Of a stretch of 54,443 bases of DNA, positions 16,602-24,101 are shown one piece after another. The stretch comes from Clostridium sp. CAG:413 (GTDB lineage Bacteria; Bacillota; Clostridia; Oscillospirales; Acutalibacteraceae): contig FR888233.1 in assembly GCA_000431775.1 (NCBI GenBank), positions 59,621-114,063 on the forward strand. The letters are read 5' to 3'. Numbering within the stretch: the first letter of the stretch is position 1; every line of letters starts with the position of its first letter. Made by a program: the position numbers and the translations under genes. Under the pieces are notes generated by a model that made no database searches, had not been told where the DNA came from, and saw nothing but the letters and a program-made list of their open reading frames with translations.

Positions 16602-17681
16602 ATGGAGCTTAATATCAAAAAAGATTATTCATGGGCAATAGTCGTGCCCACCAGCATGGGCGTTCGTATCTGCCCGGCGGAGGGTCAGCCCGTCGCCGCG
16701 AGCGATGTGTTCAGAATGCAGGCGACAAGCGCCGAGACCAATGTTGCGAGCATCGCTTCATACCTCGGCATGCCCGTCAAGGTGCTCACCACCTTCGTCA
16801 AGGGCAGCCCGATTGCGGCGTTTATCAAGCAAAATTTGCGCTCAAGGGGTATGACCTTTGAGGGCAAAGAAGTCGAACAGGGCGGCCCGTGGGGCTACCG
16901 CCACCAGTTCAATATAGCCGACAGCGGCTGCGGCTCAAGAGGGCCGAGAGTCCAAAACGACCGCGCGGGCGAGGTCGGCAGGACTCTTTCGCTGCGTGAT
17001 TTCGATGTTGACCGCATTTTCGGCAAGGAGGGCGTCGGCATACTCCACCTATCCGGCCTTATCGCCGCTCTCTCACCCGAGACGGGCGAATTCTGCCTCG
17101 AGCTTGCAAAGAAAGCCAAGCAATACGGCACGGCGGTCTCGTTTGACCTCAATTACCGCGATTCGTTTTGGAAGGGCAGGGAGAGCGAGCTGCACGCCAT
17201 ATTCTCCGAGATAGCCTCAAATGCCGATATTCTCGTCGGCAACGAGGAGGATTTCCAGCTCTGCCTCGGCATCAAAGGCCCCGAGGCGGGCGGCAAGGAT
17301 ATCGCCTCCAAGATCGAGAGCTTCAAGGAGATGATAGGCAGGGTCAAGGCGGCTTACCCGAACGCCAAGGTCTTTGCGACCACCCTGCGCCAGGTCGTCA
17401 ACGCAAACACCCACCTGTGGGGCGCAATAATGCTTGCGGGCGACGAATGGCACGTCGTTGAGCCGCGCGAGATAAGAGTGCTCGACCGTATCGGCGGCGG
17501 CGACGGCTTCGTGGGCGGCCTGCTATATGCGGCGCTCAAAGGCTGGGAGCCGGAGAAGTGGATACAGTTCGGCTGGGCAAGCGGCGCCCTTGCCACCACC
17601 TTCCTCACCGATTACGCCCAGCCCGCCGATGAAGATATGGTCTGGAGCGTCTGGAGCGGCAACGCCAGGGTCAAAAGATAA
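16602..17681 (+). CDS. PfkB-family sugar kinase, 2-keto-3-deoxygluconate kinase type
   Basis: 359 residues from the ATG at 16602; the frame is open much further upstream, but that part lies inside gnd. Ribokinase-fold motifs: the N-terminal substrate-binding GVRICP and TNVASIASYLG regions, FDLNYRDSFW, a LVGNEEDF motif typical of KDG kinases, and the catalytic Asp in DRIGGGDGFVGGLLYA near the C-terminus (GGGD where GAGD is usual). Members phosphorylate 2-keto-3-deoxygluconate or related sugar acids with ATP. Its last place in the larA-PHP-gnd operon fits a sugar-acid pathway. Substrate not proven. Confidence 0.88.
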   Translation: MELNIKKDYSWAIVVPTSMGVRICPAEGQPVAASDVFRMQATSAETNVASIASYLGMPVKVLTTFVKGSPIAAFIKQNLRSRGMTFEGKEVEQGGPWGYRHQFNIADSGCGSRGPRVQNDRAGEVGRTLSLRDFDVDRIFGKEGVGILHLSGLIAALSPETGEFCLELAKKAKQYGTAVSFDLNYRDSFWKGRESELHAIFSEIASNADILVGNEEDFQLCLGIKGPEAGGKDIASKIESFKEMIGRVKAAYPNAKVFATTLRQVVNANTHLWGAIMLAGDEWHVVEPREIRVLDRIGGGDGFVGGLLYAALKGWEPEKWIQFGWASGALATTFLTDYAQPADEDMVWSVWSGNARVKR

Positions 17682-17709
17682 AACAAAAAACGCTGTAATA
17701 AAGCGGAGA

Positions 17710-17740
17710 AACGGCATGGAATAATCCATGCCGTTTTTTT
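17710..17740 (+). terminator. Intrinsic terminator of the larA-gnd operon
   Basis: Perfect 11-bp stem AACGGCATGGA / TCCATGCCGTT, 4-base loop, seven-T run. Confidence 0.9.
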
Positions 17741-17840
17741 GCATATGTGACGCTAATTAACTAACGATTTCACAAAGGGCTAAAAGTGCACTTGCTGCTG
17801 TGATGATAAAACGATTACAAAACGTAATAATTTCCTGCAC

Positions 17841-17869
17841 TATACAGCGTTGGAGCAGCGAGTTATAAT
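17841..17869 (+). promoter_or_regulatory. Probable promoter of the first large repeat protein
   Basis: TATACA, 17-bp spacer, TATAAT; the -35 is weak but the -10 is perfect. About 50 bases before the start. Confidence 0.55.
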
Positions 17870-17919
17870 ATATCGGAAAGTCATGAGAAATGACAAATAT
17901 TCAAATGAGAGGAATATGT

Positions 17920-20016
17920 ATGAAAAAGGTAATTTCAATTATTTTAGCAGCTTTAACGCTACTGTCGGCAGTCGCCATTTCGTTTTCGGCATCGGCTGCT
18001 AATGAGATAGGCACCGGTAATGTTGAACATATTGTGTGTAATAACGCACAAATTGCCACTGTTAGCCAAGTGGATTTTACAGAATGCGGGTTTTACATTG
18101 GAACCTCCGCATCATCTCTTGTGAAAATACAGGAAAAGGCTTCTATGCCTGCACATTCAACAGTATGGTTTCCTGTTAGATCATGGTGGAAGGAGCTTTC
18201 TCCTTCAACAAATTATTACTGGAAAATATATATAATTTCCGAGGGCAAGGAGTATCAGACTCCGCTTAATAGCTTCACCACCAAGGCACATGACCTTGGC
18301 GCGTGGCAGACGGTCACGGACGCTACCTGTGCAAATGTCGGCAAGCAGATCCAGCAGTGCAATTATTGCCATCAGATAATCAACAGACGCGATGTTGCTT
18401 CTCCCGAACATAACTATCAGACTGTGATCATTACCGAGCCTACCTGCGTGACCGACGGCAAGAAGATAGATGTTTGCAAGAATTGCTCCGCAAGCAAAAT
18501 TTCTGCGATTCCCGCAAACGGACAGCATGACGAGGGCATTTGGACTCTCGATTTCGAGGCTACCCTTGACCACGACGGTCAGATGAGCAGATATTGCACA
18601 AGGTGCAATGCAGTGCTCGAAACCAAAGCAATAGTGAAGCACGAGCACACGGTCGGTGAATTTGTAACCGTCAGGAGCGCGACTTGCTCCGAGGACGGCT
18701 TACAGGCAAAGATATGCTCCGTCTGCGGCGTTTGCACCGAAATAAATAACATTCCCGCCAAGGGTCACAGCGAAACCCTTGCCGAGATAATTTCCACCGC
18801 ACCCACCTGCACGGCGGCCGGCGAAAAGATCCGCTACTGCACCGATTGCGGCCTTGCAATTGAAACCGTCTCCGTCGAGGCTCTCGGCCACGACGACGGC
18901 GTTTGGCTCACCGAAAAAGACGCGACCTGCCTTGAGACCGGTGTAAAAGATTGCCATTGTACCCGTTGCGGCGAGCTTATCGGCTCCGAGACCGTTCCCG
19001 CAAAGGGCCATAGCGAGGAGCTTGTTAAATCCGCAAAGGTTCTTCCCTCCTGCACTACTGCGGGCGAGAATAACCTGCTTTGCAAGGACTGCGGCGCACT
19101 CCTCGGCACCGAGACCGTAGCGGCTCTCGGCCATGACGACGGCGTATGGGCTGTTTCGATCGCTCCCACCTGTGAGCTTGCGGGCGAAGAGATCTGCACC
19201 TGCACCCGCTGCGGCGAGAAGATAGGCGCGCGTAAGGTAGACGCTCTCGGCCACGATAACGGCGTTTGGAAGGTAGATTTTGAAGCTACCGCAGATCATG
19301 ACGGCCAGATGACCCGTTATTGCTCAAGATGCGGTCATGCGTTTGAGAGCAAGTCTTTCTCAAATCACACCCATTCTCTCGGCTACAAAGCGACCGTGAT
19401 CGCTCCCGAATGCGAAAAGGACGGTATGGGCGGCGTATTCTGCGCTTCCTGCGGTGTTCAGTATGATACTTATGTGATCGAGGCACTCGGCCACAACTAC
19501 AGCGATTGGCACGTGAATAACGACGGCACTCATGCAAAGAGCTGCTCAAGATGCCACGACGTTCAGATCCTCAACTGCGACTATGACGTGACAACGACCG
19601 CTCCCACCTGCACCGAGGGTGGCTACACCACCCATGTCTGCAAGGACTGCGGCTACACCTATGTTGACGAATATGTTGCTCCTCTCGGCCATGACCTGAC
19701 CGAATGGGTCGACGATGATGAATTGACCCACTCAAGACATTGTCAGCGCCCGGGCTGTGACTACAGCGAGGTCGGCGAGCACGAATGGACCAGATGGGAG
19801 TACGATGCCAACGGCAAGCTCTTCCATAACGGCACCAAGTCACGCTTCTGCCCGATATGCGGACTGAAGCAGACTGCCGAAGCAAAGCATTCCAACTTCT
19901 TCGGCAAGATCCTCCACACGATCTGGATCTGGTTCCTGAATGTTATCTTCAAGATAGGCTATATTATCGGCCTTAACTGGCTCTTCCCCTGGATCAATAT
20001 TTACCCCGATATGTAA
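17920..20016 (+). CDS. Large secreted protein with FN3-like domain and CxxC/GH repeats
   Basis: 698 residues from the ATG at 17920 (GAGAGG site 7 bases upstream). A signal peptide (about residues 1-25, ending SFSASA) precedes a fibronectin-III-like segment (about 30-115, with LSPSTNYYWKIYI and SFTT). Then come about ten repeats of some 45 residues with the pattern CTxxG...CxxCG...LGHDDGVW, typical of cell-surface repeat proteins of gut Clostridia and suggestive of metal- or disulfide-stabilised modules. The C-terminal 40 residues are hydrophobic and end in GLNWLFPWINIYPDM, a tail also present on the repeat protein at 33819-36326. The first few hundred bases are clearly more AT-rich than the rest. 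Function unknown; adhesion or surface structure is a guess. Confidence 0.82.
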   Translation: MKKVISIILAALTLLSAVAISFSASAANEIGTGNVEHIVCNNAQIATVSQVDFTECGFYIGTSASSLVKIQEKASMPAHSTVWFPVRSWWKELSPSTNYYWKIYIISEGKEYQTPLNSFTTKAHDLGAWQTVTDATCANVGKQIQQCNYCHQIINRRDVASPEHNYQTVIITEPTCVTDGKKIDVCKNCSASKISAIPANGQHDEGIWTLDFEATLDHDGQMSRYCTRCNAVLETKAIVKHEHTVGEFVTVRSATCSEDGLQAKICSVCGVCTEINNIPAKGHSETLAEIISTAPTCTAAGEKIRYCTDCGLAIETVSVEALGHDDGVWLTEKDATCLETGVKDCHCTRCGELIGSETVPAKGHSEELVKSAKVLPSCTTAGENNLLCKDCGALLGTETVAALGHDDGVWAVSIAPTCELAGEEICTCTRCGEKIGARKVDALGHDNGVWKVDFEATADHDGQMTRYCSRCGHAFESKSFSNHTHSLGYKATVIAPECEKDGMGGVFCASCGVQYDTYVIEALGHNYSDWHVNNDGTHAKSCSRCHDVQILNCDYDVTTTAPTCTEGGYTTHVCKDCGYTYVDEYVAPLGHDLTEWVDDDELTHSRHCQRPGCDYSEVGEHEWTRWEYDANGKLFHNGTKSRFCPICGLKQTAEAKHSNFFGKILHTIWIWFLNVIFKIGYIIGLNWLFPWINIYPDM

Positions 20017-20024
20017 TGTAACAC

Positions 20025-20059
20025 AAACCGGCGCCTTGGATTCCCACGGACGCCGGTTT
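20025..20059 (+). terminator. Terminator-like hairpin after the first repeat protein
   Basis: Stem AAACCGGCG / CGCCGGTTT with a 17-base loop, without a long T run. Confidence 0.5.
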
Positions 20060-20115
20060 GAGCTTGTGCAGCAAAAGGACTTGCCTTAATGCCGCAAATT
20101 TAAATATCAACTCAA

Positions 20116-20151
20116 CAATCCCCTTGGTTCCTATATGAACCGAGGGGATTG
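20116..20151. terminator. Strong hairpin between convergent genes
   Basis: 15-bp stem CAATCCCCTTGGTTC / GAACCGAGGGGATTG with one mismatch and a 6-base loop, 14 bases from the panE stop. T-rich on both sides, so it may stop transcripts from both directions. Confidence 0.65.
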
Positions 20152-20165
20152 CTTGAATTTTGGAT

Positions 20166-21182
20166 TTACTTTTTCAGCCCTGCGAAGAGCTTGACGTTAT
20201 CGAAGGTATAGGTATATTTGCCGTCCTCGATGCCGTGGACGATCTTACACACCGTGTCATTATAGGGCGTGGGGACGGAATACTTCTTGCCGTAGGCGCA
20301 GACAACGCCGTTGATCGCGTCTATCTCGCACTTCCTGCCCTTCTCGAGATCCTGGAGCATACTCGCTTTCAGGAGCCTGTGCTTCTTGATACAGATGGGG
20401 ATAAGCGCAAACGAGATCTTCTTTTTGAGGCCGCCTTTATAATCGAGCAGCTTGACGACGTCCTTGCCCTGTATCGGCTCGATCTTTATGCCGGCAGCGG
20501 CGGCAACGTCGATGCACTCCTTAATGAGATTCTGGCAGCAGACTCTTGTATCCTTGCGCTCGGCAACGTCGCCGAAGGTGCCGCCCGTGACAGCCGACAT
20601 GCCGCTGAAGGCCGCGTTTATCAGCAGCTTTGACCAGCGAACGCCCATGAAATTCTCTTTTATCTCAACGGGGCACATCTTCTCAAGGATCGCCTTGACC
20701 TGCATCAATTTGTCGTCGACCTGACCGTTCATCCTGCCGAGGTCGAAGCTCATGCTGTCCGGCTCGCTTGTCAGCTCCGAAACGCCCTTGCCGTGGAGCG
20801 TTGCGCCCCATGCGACGGTGCAGCCCATGGTTCTGTCCTCACCGACTACCTCGGCGACCGAAAGCTCGGGCATACCGTTCTGAAGCGTGCAGACTATGCA
20901 GTCATCCGTCATGTTCTTCTGCAAATTTTTAAGCACGTTTACGTTGTCGAGCTGCTTCGTGAGCAGGATGATAAGCTCGTATTTCTCCGTCATCTGATCT
21001 GGGGTCAGCGCATGAACGGGGACGGTCATATCGACCGTGCCGATTATCCTTGCGCCGCCTGCGTTGAGGGCGTCGACATGCTCTTTGTTGCGGGTTATCA
21101 GGTCAACATCGACACCCGCCTTTGCAAGATATGCGCCGAGCACCGTGCCCAGCGAGCCTGCACCGTATATTGCTGTTTTCAT
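20166..21182 (-). CDS. panE: Ketopantoate reductase family (2-dehydropantoate 2-reductase)
   Basis: 338 residues from the ATG at 21182, which has GGAAGGGG upstream. The N-terminal Rossmann motif is TAIYGAGSLGTVLGAYLA; then LITRNKEHVDALNAGG, LLTKQLDNV, CTLQNGMPE and the C-terminal substrate-domain WSKLLINAAFSGMSAVTGGTFG with the conserved Lys and Asn. The family reduces ketopantoate to pantoate with NADPH in pantothenate/CoA synthesis, but many Clostridia carry paralogues for other 2-keto acids. No pan genes are nearby. It has its own near-consensus promoter. Confidence 0.85.
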   Translation of the reverse strand: MKTAIYGAGSLGTVLGAYLAKAGVDVDLITRNKEHVDALNAGGARIIGTVDMTVPVHALTPDQMTEKYELIILLTKQLDNVNVLKNLQKNMTDDCIVCTLQNGMPELSVAEVVGEDRTMGCTVAWGATLHGKGVSELTSEPDSMSFDLGRMNGQVDDKLMQVKAILEKMCPVEIKENFMGVRWSKLLINAAFSGMSAVTGGTFGDVAERKDTRVCCQNLIKECIDVAAAAGIKIEPIQGKDVVKLLDYKGGLKKKISFALIPICIKKHRLLKASMLQDLEKGRKCEIDAINGVVCAYGKKYSVPTPYNDTVCKIVHGIEDGKYTYTFDNVKLFAGLKK

Positions 21183-21246
21183 AATATACCCCTTCCGATT
21201 CGTTTTTGCGCGGGATTCGACGAATTCAGCGCACATTCCGAATAAT

Positions 21247-21275
21247 ATTATAGGAAGGAAGCGGAAATATGTCAA
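21247..21275 (-). promoter_or_regulatory. Promoter of panE
   Basis: On the minus strand TTGACA, 17-bp spacer, TATAAT: a full consensus match. Confidence 0.85.
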
Positions 21276-21298
21276 GACTTTGTTATATCACAGCATGC

Positions 21299-21336
21299 AA
21301 AAAAGGCGGCCGGACAAAAAGCTCAACCGCCTTTTT
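21299..21336 (-). terminator. Intrinsic terminator of rplM-rpsI
   Basis: On the minus strand AAAAAGGCGG pairs with CCGCCTTTTT-type sequence and is followed by a T run, 32 bases past the rpsI stop. Confidence 0.8.
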
Positions 21337-21367
21337 GATTTTGATAATTTGCCTCGGAGATAATAGG

Positions 21368-21766
21368 TTATCTCTTGGAGAACTGGGGTGCACGGCGTGC
21401 GCCCTTGAGGCCGTATTTCTTTCTTTCCTTCATTCTGGGGTCTCTGGTAAGGAAACCTGCCTTCTTGAGGGTGGTACGGAGAGTCTCGTCGTACTGAAGA
21501 AGAGCACGAGCGATGCCGTGGCGGATAGCGCCTGCCTGGCCGGTGACTCCGCCGCCGCCGACGCGGCAAACGATGTCAAACTTATCGGTGGTGCCGGTAA
21601 GAGCGAGAGGCTGACGGACGATGAGCTTGAGAGTCTCAAGGCCGAAATAATCGTCTATATCTCTGTCATTGATGGTGATCTTGCCGGTGCCGGCATAAAC
21701 GCGGACTCTGGCAACGGAGCTCTTTCTGCGGCCGGTGCCGTAGAAATAAGGATTTGAATCGTACAT
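21368..21766 (-). CDS. rpsI: Small ribosomal subunit protein S9
   Basis: 132 residues. Typical S9 sequence: [25 protein letters not shown] start, [21 protein letters not shown] in the middle and the conserved C-terminal [17 protein letters not shown] whose final Lys-Arg reaches the P-site tRNA. Second gene of the rplM-rpsI operon, 19 bases after rplM. Confidence 0.98.
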   Translation of the reverse strand: MYDSNPYFYGTGRRKSSVARVRVYAGTGKITINDRDIDDYFGLETLKLIVRQPLALTGTTDKFDIVCRVGGGGVTGQAGAIRHGIARALLQYDETLRTTLKKAGFLTRDPRMKERKKYGLKGARRAPQFSKR

Positions 21767-21785
21767 TATTTATAGCCTCCCTTTC

Positions 21786-22214
21786 TTAAAATTCCCAAAC
21801 TGCGGGCTTCTGCGCTGCATGGGGATGCTCTGCGCCCTTGACGACGCGAAGTCTGGTGAGAGCCTTGCGGCCGATAACCGTGTCGGGAAGCATACCCTTA
21901 ACGGCGAGAGTCATAGCGAAATCGGGTCTGGTCTTCATGAGAGTGCTGTATTTGACCTCTCTGAGGTGGCCGATATAGCCGCTGTGATGATAATACATTT
22001 TCTGATCGAGCTTGTTGCCGGTCAGGATCGCTTTCTCAGCATTGATGATGATAACATGATCGCCGCAATCAGCGTGAGGAGCAAATGTGGGCTTATGCTT
22101 GCCGCGAAGAAGCTTTGCAGCCTCAACGGCGACCTTACCCATGGGCTTGCCCGCTGCATCGATCACATACCAATTGCGGGTGATGTCGCCCGCTTTAGGC
22201 ATATAAGTAGACAT
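21786..22214 (-). CDS. rplM: Large ribosomal subunit protein L13
   Basis: 142 residues, full length. L13 motifs: WYVIDAAGKPMGKVA, LLRGKHKPTFAPHADCGDHV, KMYYHHSGYIGHLR and KGMLP...GRKALTRLRVVKGAEHPHAAQKP. The ATG at 22214 follows a GGAGG site. First gene of the rplM-rpsI operon with a consensus promoter about 40 bases upstream. Confidence 0.98.
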   Translation of the reverse strand: MSTYMPKAGDITRNWYVIDAAGKPMGKVAVEAAKLLRGKHKPTFAPHADCGDHVIIINAEKAILTGNKLDQKMYYHHSGYIGHLREVKYSTLMKTRPDFAMTLAVKGMLPDTVIGRKALTRLRVVKGAEHPHAAQKPAVWEF

Positions 22215-22250
22215 AACTTTTCCTCCGATTTATTTTTTTCGTGCTTGCAT

Positions 22251-22279
22251 ATATTATCACACCCCGACAGCATTGTCAA
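22251..22279 (-). promoter_or_regulatory. Promoter of rplM-rpsI
   Basis: On the minus strand TTGACA, 17-bp spacer, TAATAT, 36 bases before the start. Confidence 0.88.
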
Positions 22280-22475
22280 GACATTTTTTCGGATTTTTTA
22301 ATTTAAACTCCGCAATCTCTCGTTTTCTCTTGTTTTCTCGCTTTTATCGTGCAAAAGCTCACTCGCGATTTTTAAAATTTTTCTTGACTTGTGCCCACTG
22401 GACTTGATATTCGGAATGTTCACTATATGGAAGCGGACAATTTTGTGCAGTTTTAATGAAATTGTGTTTCGCCTC

Positions 22476-22503
22476 TTGACTTTTACAATATATTGTATAT
22501 AAT
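22476..22503 (+). promoter_or_regulatory. Promoter with a 14-bp palindrome in its spacer
   Basis: TTGACT, 16-bp spacer, TATAAT. The spacer contains the perfect palindrome TACAATATATTGTA (22484-22497), placed where a repressor would block polymerase. Confidence 0.75.
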
Positions 22504-22606
22504 GATAAACAATGAGAACACAAGAAATATCTTTTCTTACTATATTTTGTTAGTTTATTTTTACATAATGCATTATGCTTCTGACTACTTTTGAGGAGGG
22601 ATATCG

Positions 22607-22804
22607 ATGTATACTTCTTTCAGCACGGATGCCGAGATCGGCGGTAGGCGCCTCACCGTCTACGGCATCGCCTATAACGGCGAGGCGCTCATCTGCTTCA
22701 CTGAGGACAGGCAAGCGGCGGAGGAAGCGGCGTCGCTTCTCAACGAGAATTCCGTTGAGCCTTGCCACGCCACGGAGATAGTAGAGGATAGCTTTATCCG
22801 TTAA
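22607..22804 (+). CDS. Small uncharacterised protein, DUF6514-like
   Basis: 65 residues with an excellent GAGGAGGG site 6 bases before the ATG, a strong promoter upstream and a strong terminator just after, so this is a real gene. The sequence RLTVYGIAYNGEALICFTED, then EEAASLLNENSVEPCHATEIVEDSF, resembles the Clostridia family DUF6514 (short YGI... start, a DIS/TED turn, LN.....P.H...VVED end). This match is from memory and not searched. Soluble, no membrane segment, no catalytic motif. Transcribed alone. Function unknown. Confidence 0.8.
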   Translation: MYTSFSTDAEIGGRRLTVYGIAYNGEALICFTEDRQAAEEAASLLNENSVEPCHATEIVEDSFIR

Positions 22805-22814
22805 GTTGATACGG

Positions 22815-22860
22815 AAAAGGAGACCGCAGAGTGTACCTCCACCCTGCGGTCTCCTTTTTT
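22815..22860. terminator. Bidirectional intrinsic terminator
   Basis: Stem AAAGGAGACCGCAG / CTGCGGTCTCCTTT with T runs on both strands, between the convergent DUF6514-like and hemolysin III genes. Confidence 0.92.
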
Positions 22861-22868
22861 ATTTCATT

Positions 22869-23534
22869 TTAATACAAATAACAGTATAGCGCAAGGAAGT
22901 GTATCAGCGACCCTGCGAGCACAAACAGATGAAACACTCCGTGACAGTAGCGTGTGGTGCGCCCGAGCGAGAGGAACACCGTGCCGACGGTATAGACCGT
23001 GCCGCCGAGCAGGATAAGCCCGATGAGCGGCAGCGCATCCTCACAGTATTTCCAAAGCGGATATATCAGCACAAGGCACATCCAGCCGAGCACCATATAC
23101 AGCACCATCTGAGCCACCTTGAAGCGCTCCTGGTCAATGTATGTCAGCGCCGTACCGACCGCGCCTATTATTACGCTAAGGGCGATCATTACGATCGCAA
23201 ACGGGCGGTTGTAAGGCATAACGCCGACAAGCATCAGCGGAATGCTCGTGCCCTCGATGAGCACATAGATAACGGCATGGTCGACAACTCGCAGCACCTT
23301 TTTGGCGTAAGACGGCTCGACTGCGTGATAGACCGTGGAGGCGGTGTAAAGCACCATCATCGACAGGCCGAATATGACTGCGGCGAGGCGGGAGTCAATG
23401 TCCGTGGCCTTCGACAGGAACAGCGCGCCGCTCAGCAGCCCGAAAAGTATCCCTACCCCGTGCGAAACCGAGTTGAATATCTCCTCGTTTTTTGTGTAGC
23501 TCGGCAGTTTGACTCGCTCAAAATACGTATTCAT
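22869..23534 (-). CDS. Hemolysin III / PAQR family membrane protein
   Basis: 221 residues from the ATG at 23534 (GGAGA site); seven predicted membrane segments. The PAQR signature residues are present: EEIFNSVSHGVG near the N-terminus, STVYHAVEPSYAKKVLRVVDH in the third segment and RYCHGVFHLFVLAGSLIHF at the C-terminus, where the His residues bind zinc in characterised relatives. Members are proposed membrane hydrolases or stress sensors; the hemolysin label is historical. Single gene with a terminator shared with its convergent neighbour. Confidence 0.93.
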   Translation of the reverse strand: MNTYFERVKLPSYTKNEEIFNSVSHGVGILFGLLSGALFLSKATDIDSRLAAVIFGLSMMVLYTASTVYHAVEPSYAKKVLRVVDHAVIYVLIEGTSIPLMLVGVMPYNRPFAIVMIALSVIIGAVGTALTYIDQERFKVAQMVLYMVLGWMCLVLIYPLWKYCEDALPLIGLILLGGTVYTVGTVFLSLGRTTRYCHGVFHLFVLAGSLIHFLALYCYLY

Positions 23535-24101
23535 CCTTATTCTCTCCTTTTGTAGTTGCTGACGTGCCTCTCGGAGCATTGTGCGAAAGCATTGCTGCCG
23601 ATAAGCACGGCTCGATATGTCGGTGGGTTGTCTTTGATGCAGCTCGGCTCTGCCCGCAGGTAATCGCCGAATAAACGAAGCTTGGATTATCTGCGAGAAT
23701 GGTTTTTGCCAAAAATATCTGAAAACGCAGCAATATTGATTTATGTGTTGGAGGCATTTCGGGGATTAGGCGGCGAAAAGCATTCAAAGAGAAGCACAGC
23801 GGCGATCAACAGGCGGAAGCATATTAATGGTTATATGCCGCTGTCATATAAATGCAGCCCCGGGCAGCCTGCGATCCCCTCGGTCGGTTGCCTTGTTGCT
23901 TACAGTCTATACCCTTTCGCCGCAAATGTCACCCTACACCCACACCCGCCGCCTCTACAAATCCAAACTCTACGGTAGAGAATCCCGACTCTACTCTCTA
24001 CCCGCAGTAGAATCGTTGATATATAAAGGAAAACGCCCCAAACCGCGATAAGCAGTTCGGGACGCTTTTGATGTTTTGGAGATTGTATTATATTGCTCCG
24101 C
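23535..24101. other. Long intergenic region holding a dispersed repeat copy
   Basis: About 570 bases without a convincing gene. It holds copy A of a dispersed hairpin repeat (23675-23774) and a run of six TCTAC/GTAGA pentamers (23954-24011). An open frame at 23682-23978 lacks a ribosome site and overlaps the repeat, so it is not called. An imperfect hairpin at about 24030-24066 may be the mltG terminator. Confidence 0.6.
23675..23774. repeat. Dispersed hairpin-forming intergenic repeat, copy A
   Basis: About 70% identical over 100 bases to 33517-33615. Both start ACGAAG and end GCGGC. The arms around CTGAAA...TTTCGGG pair, and the inner stem differs between copies in ways that keep pairing (by G-U). 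Confidence 0.7.

Larger units (their letters stand above)
22215..22606. other. Divergent intergenic region between rplM and the DUF6514-like gene
   Basis: AT-rich. Holds the rplM promoter (22251-22279, minus), the promoter and internal palindrome of the small plus-strand gene (22476-22503), and a second TTGACT at 22384-22389 without a convincing -10. No gene seen. Confidence 0.6.

Noticed and set aside
17920..20016. Minus-strand open frames across the repeat protein
   Set aside because: They arise from the repeated, GC-biased codons of the real gene and have no family pattern.
23682..23978. 98-codon open frame in the intergenic region
   Set aside because: No ribosome site, overlaps the dispersed hairpin repeat, and composition unlike a protein.
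23954..24011. TCTAC/GTAGA cluster as a CRISPR array
   Set aside because: Units are only five bases, spacing is irregular and no cas genes are present.
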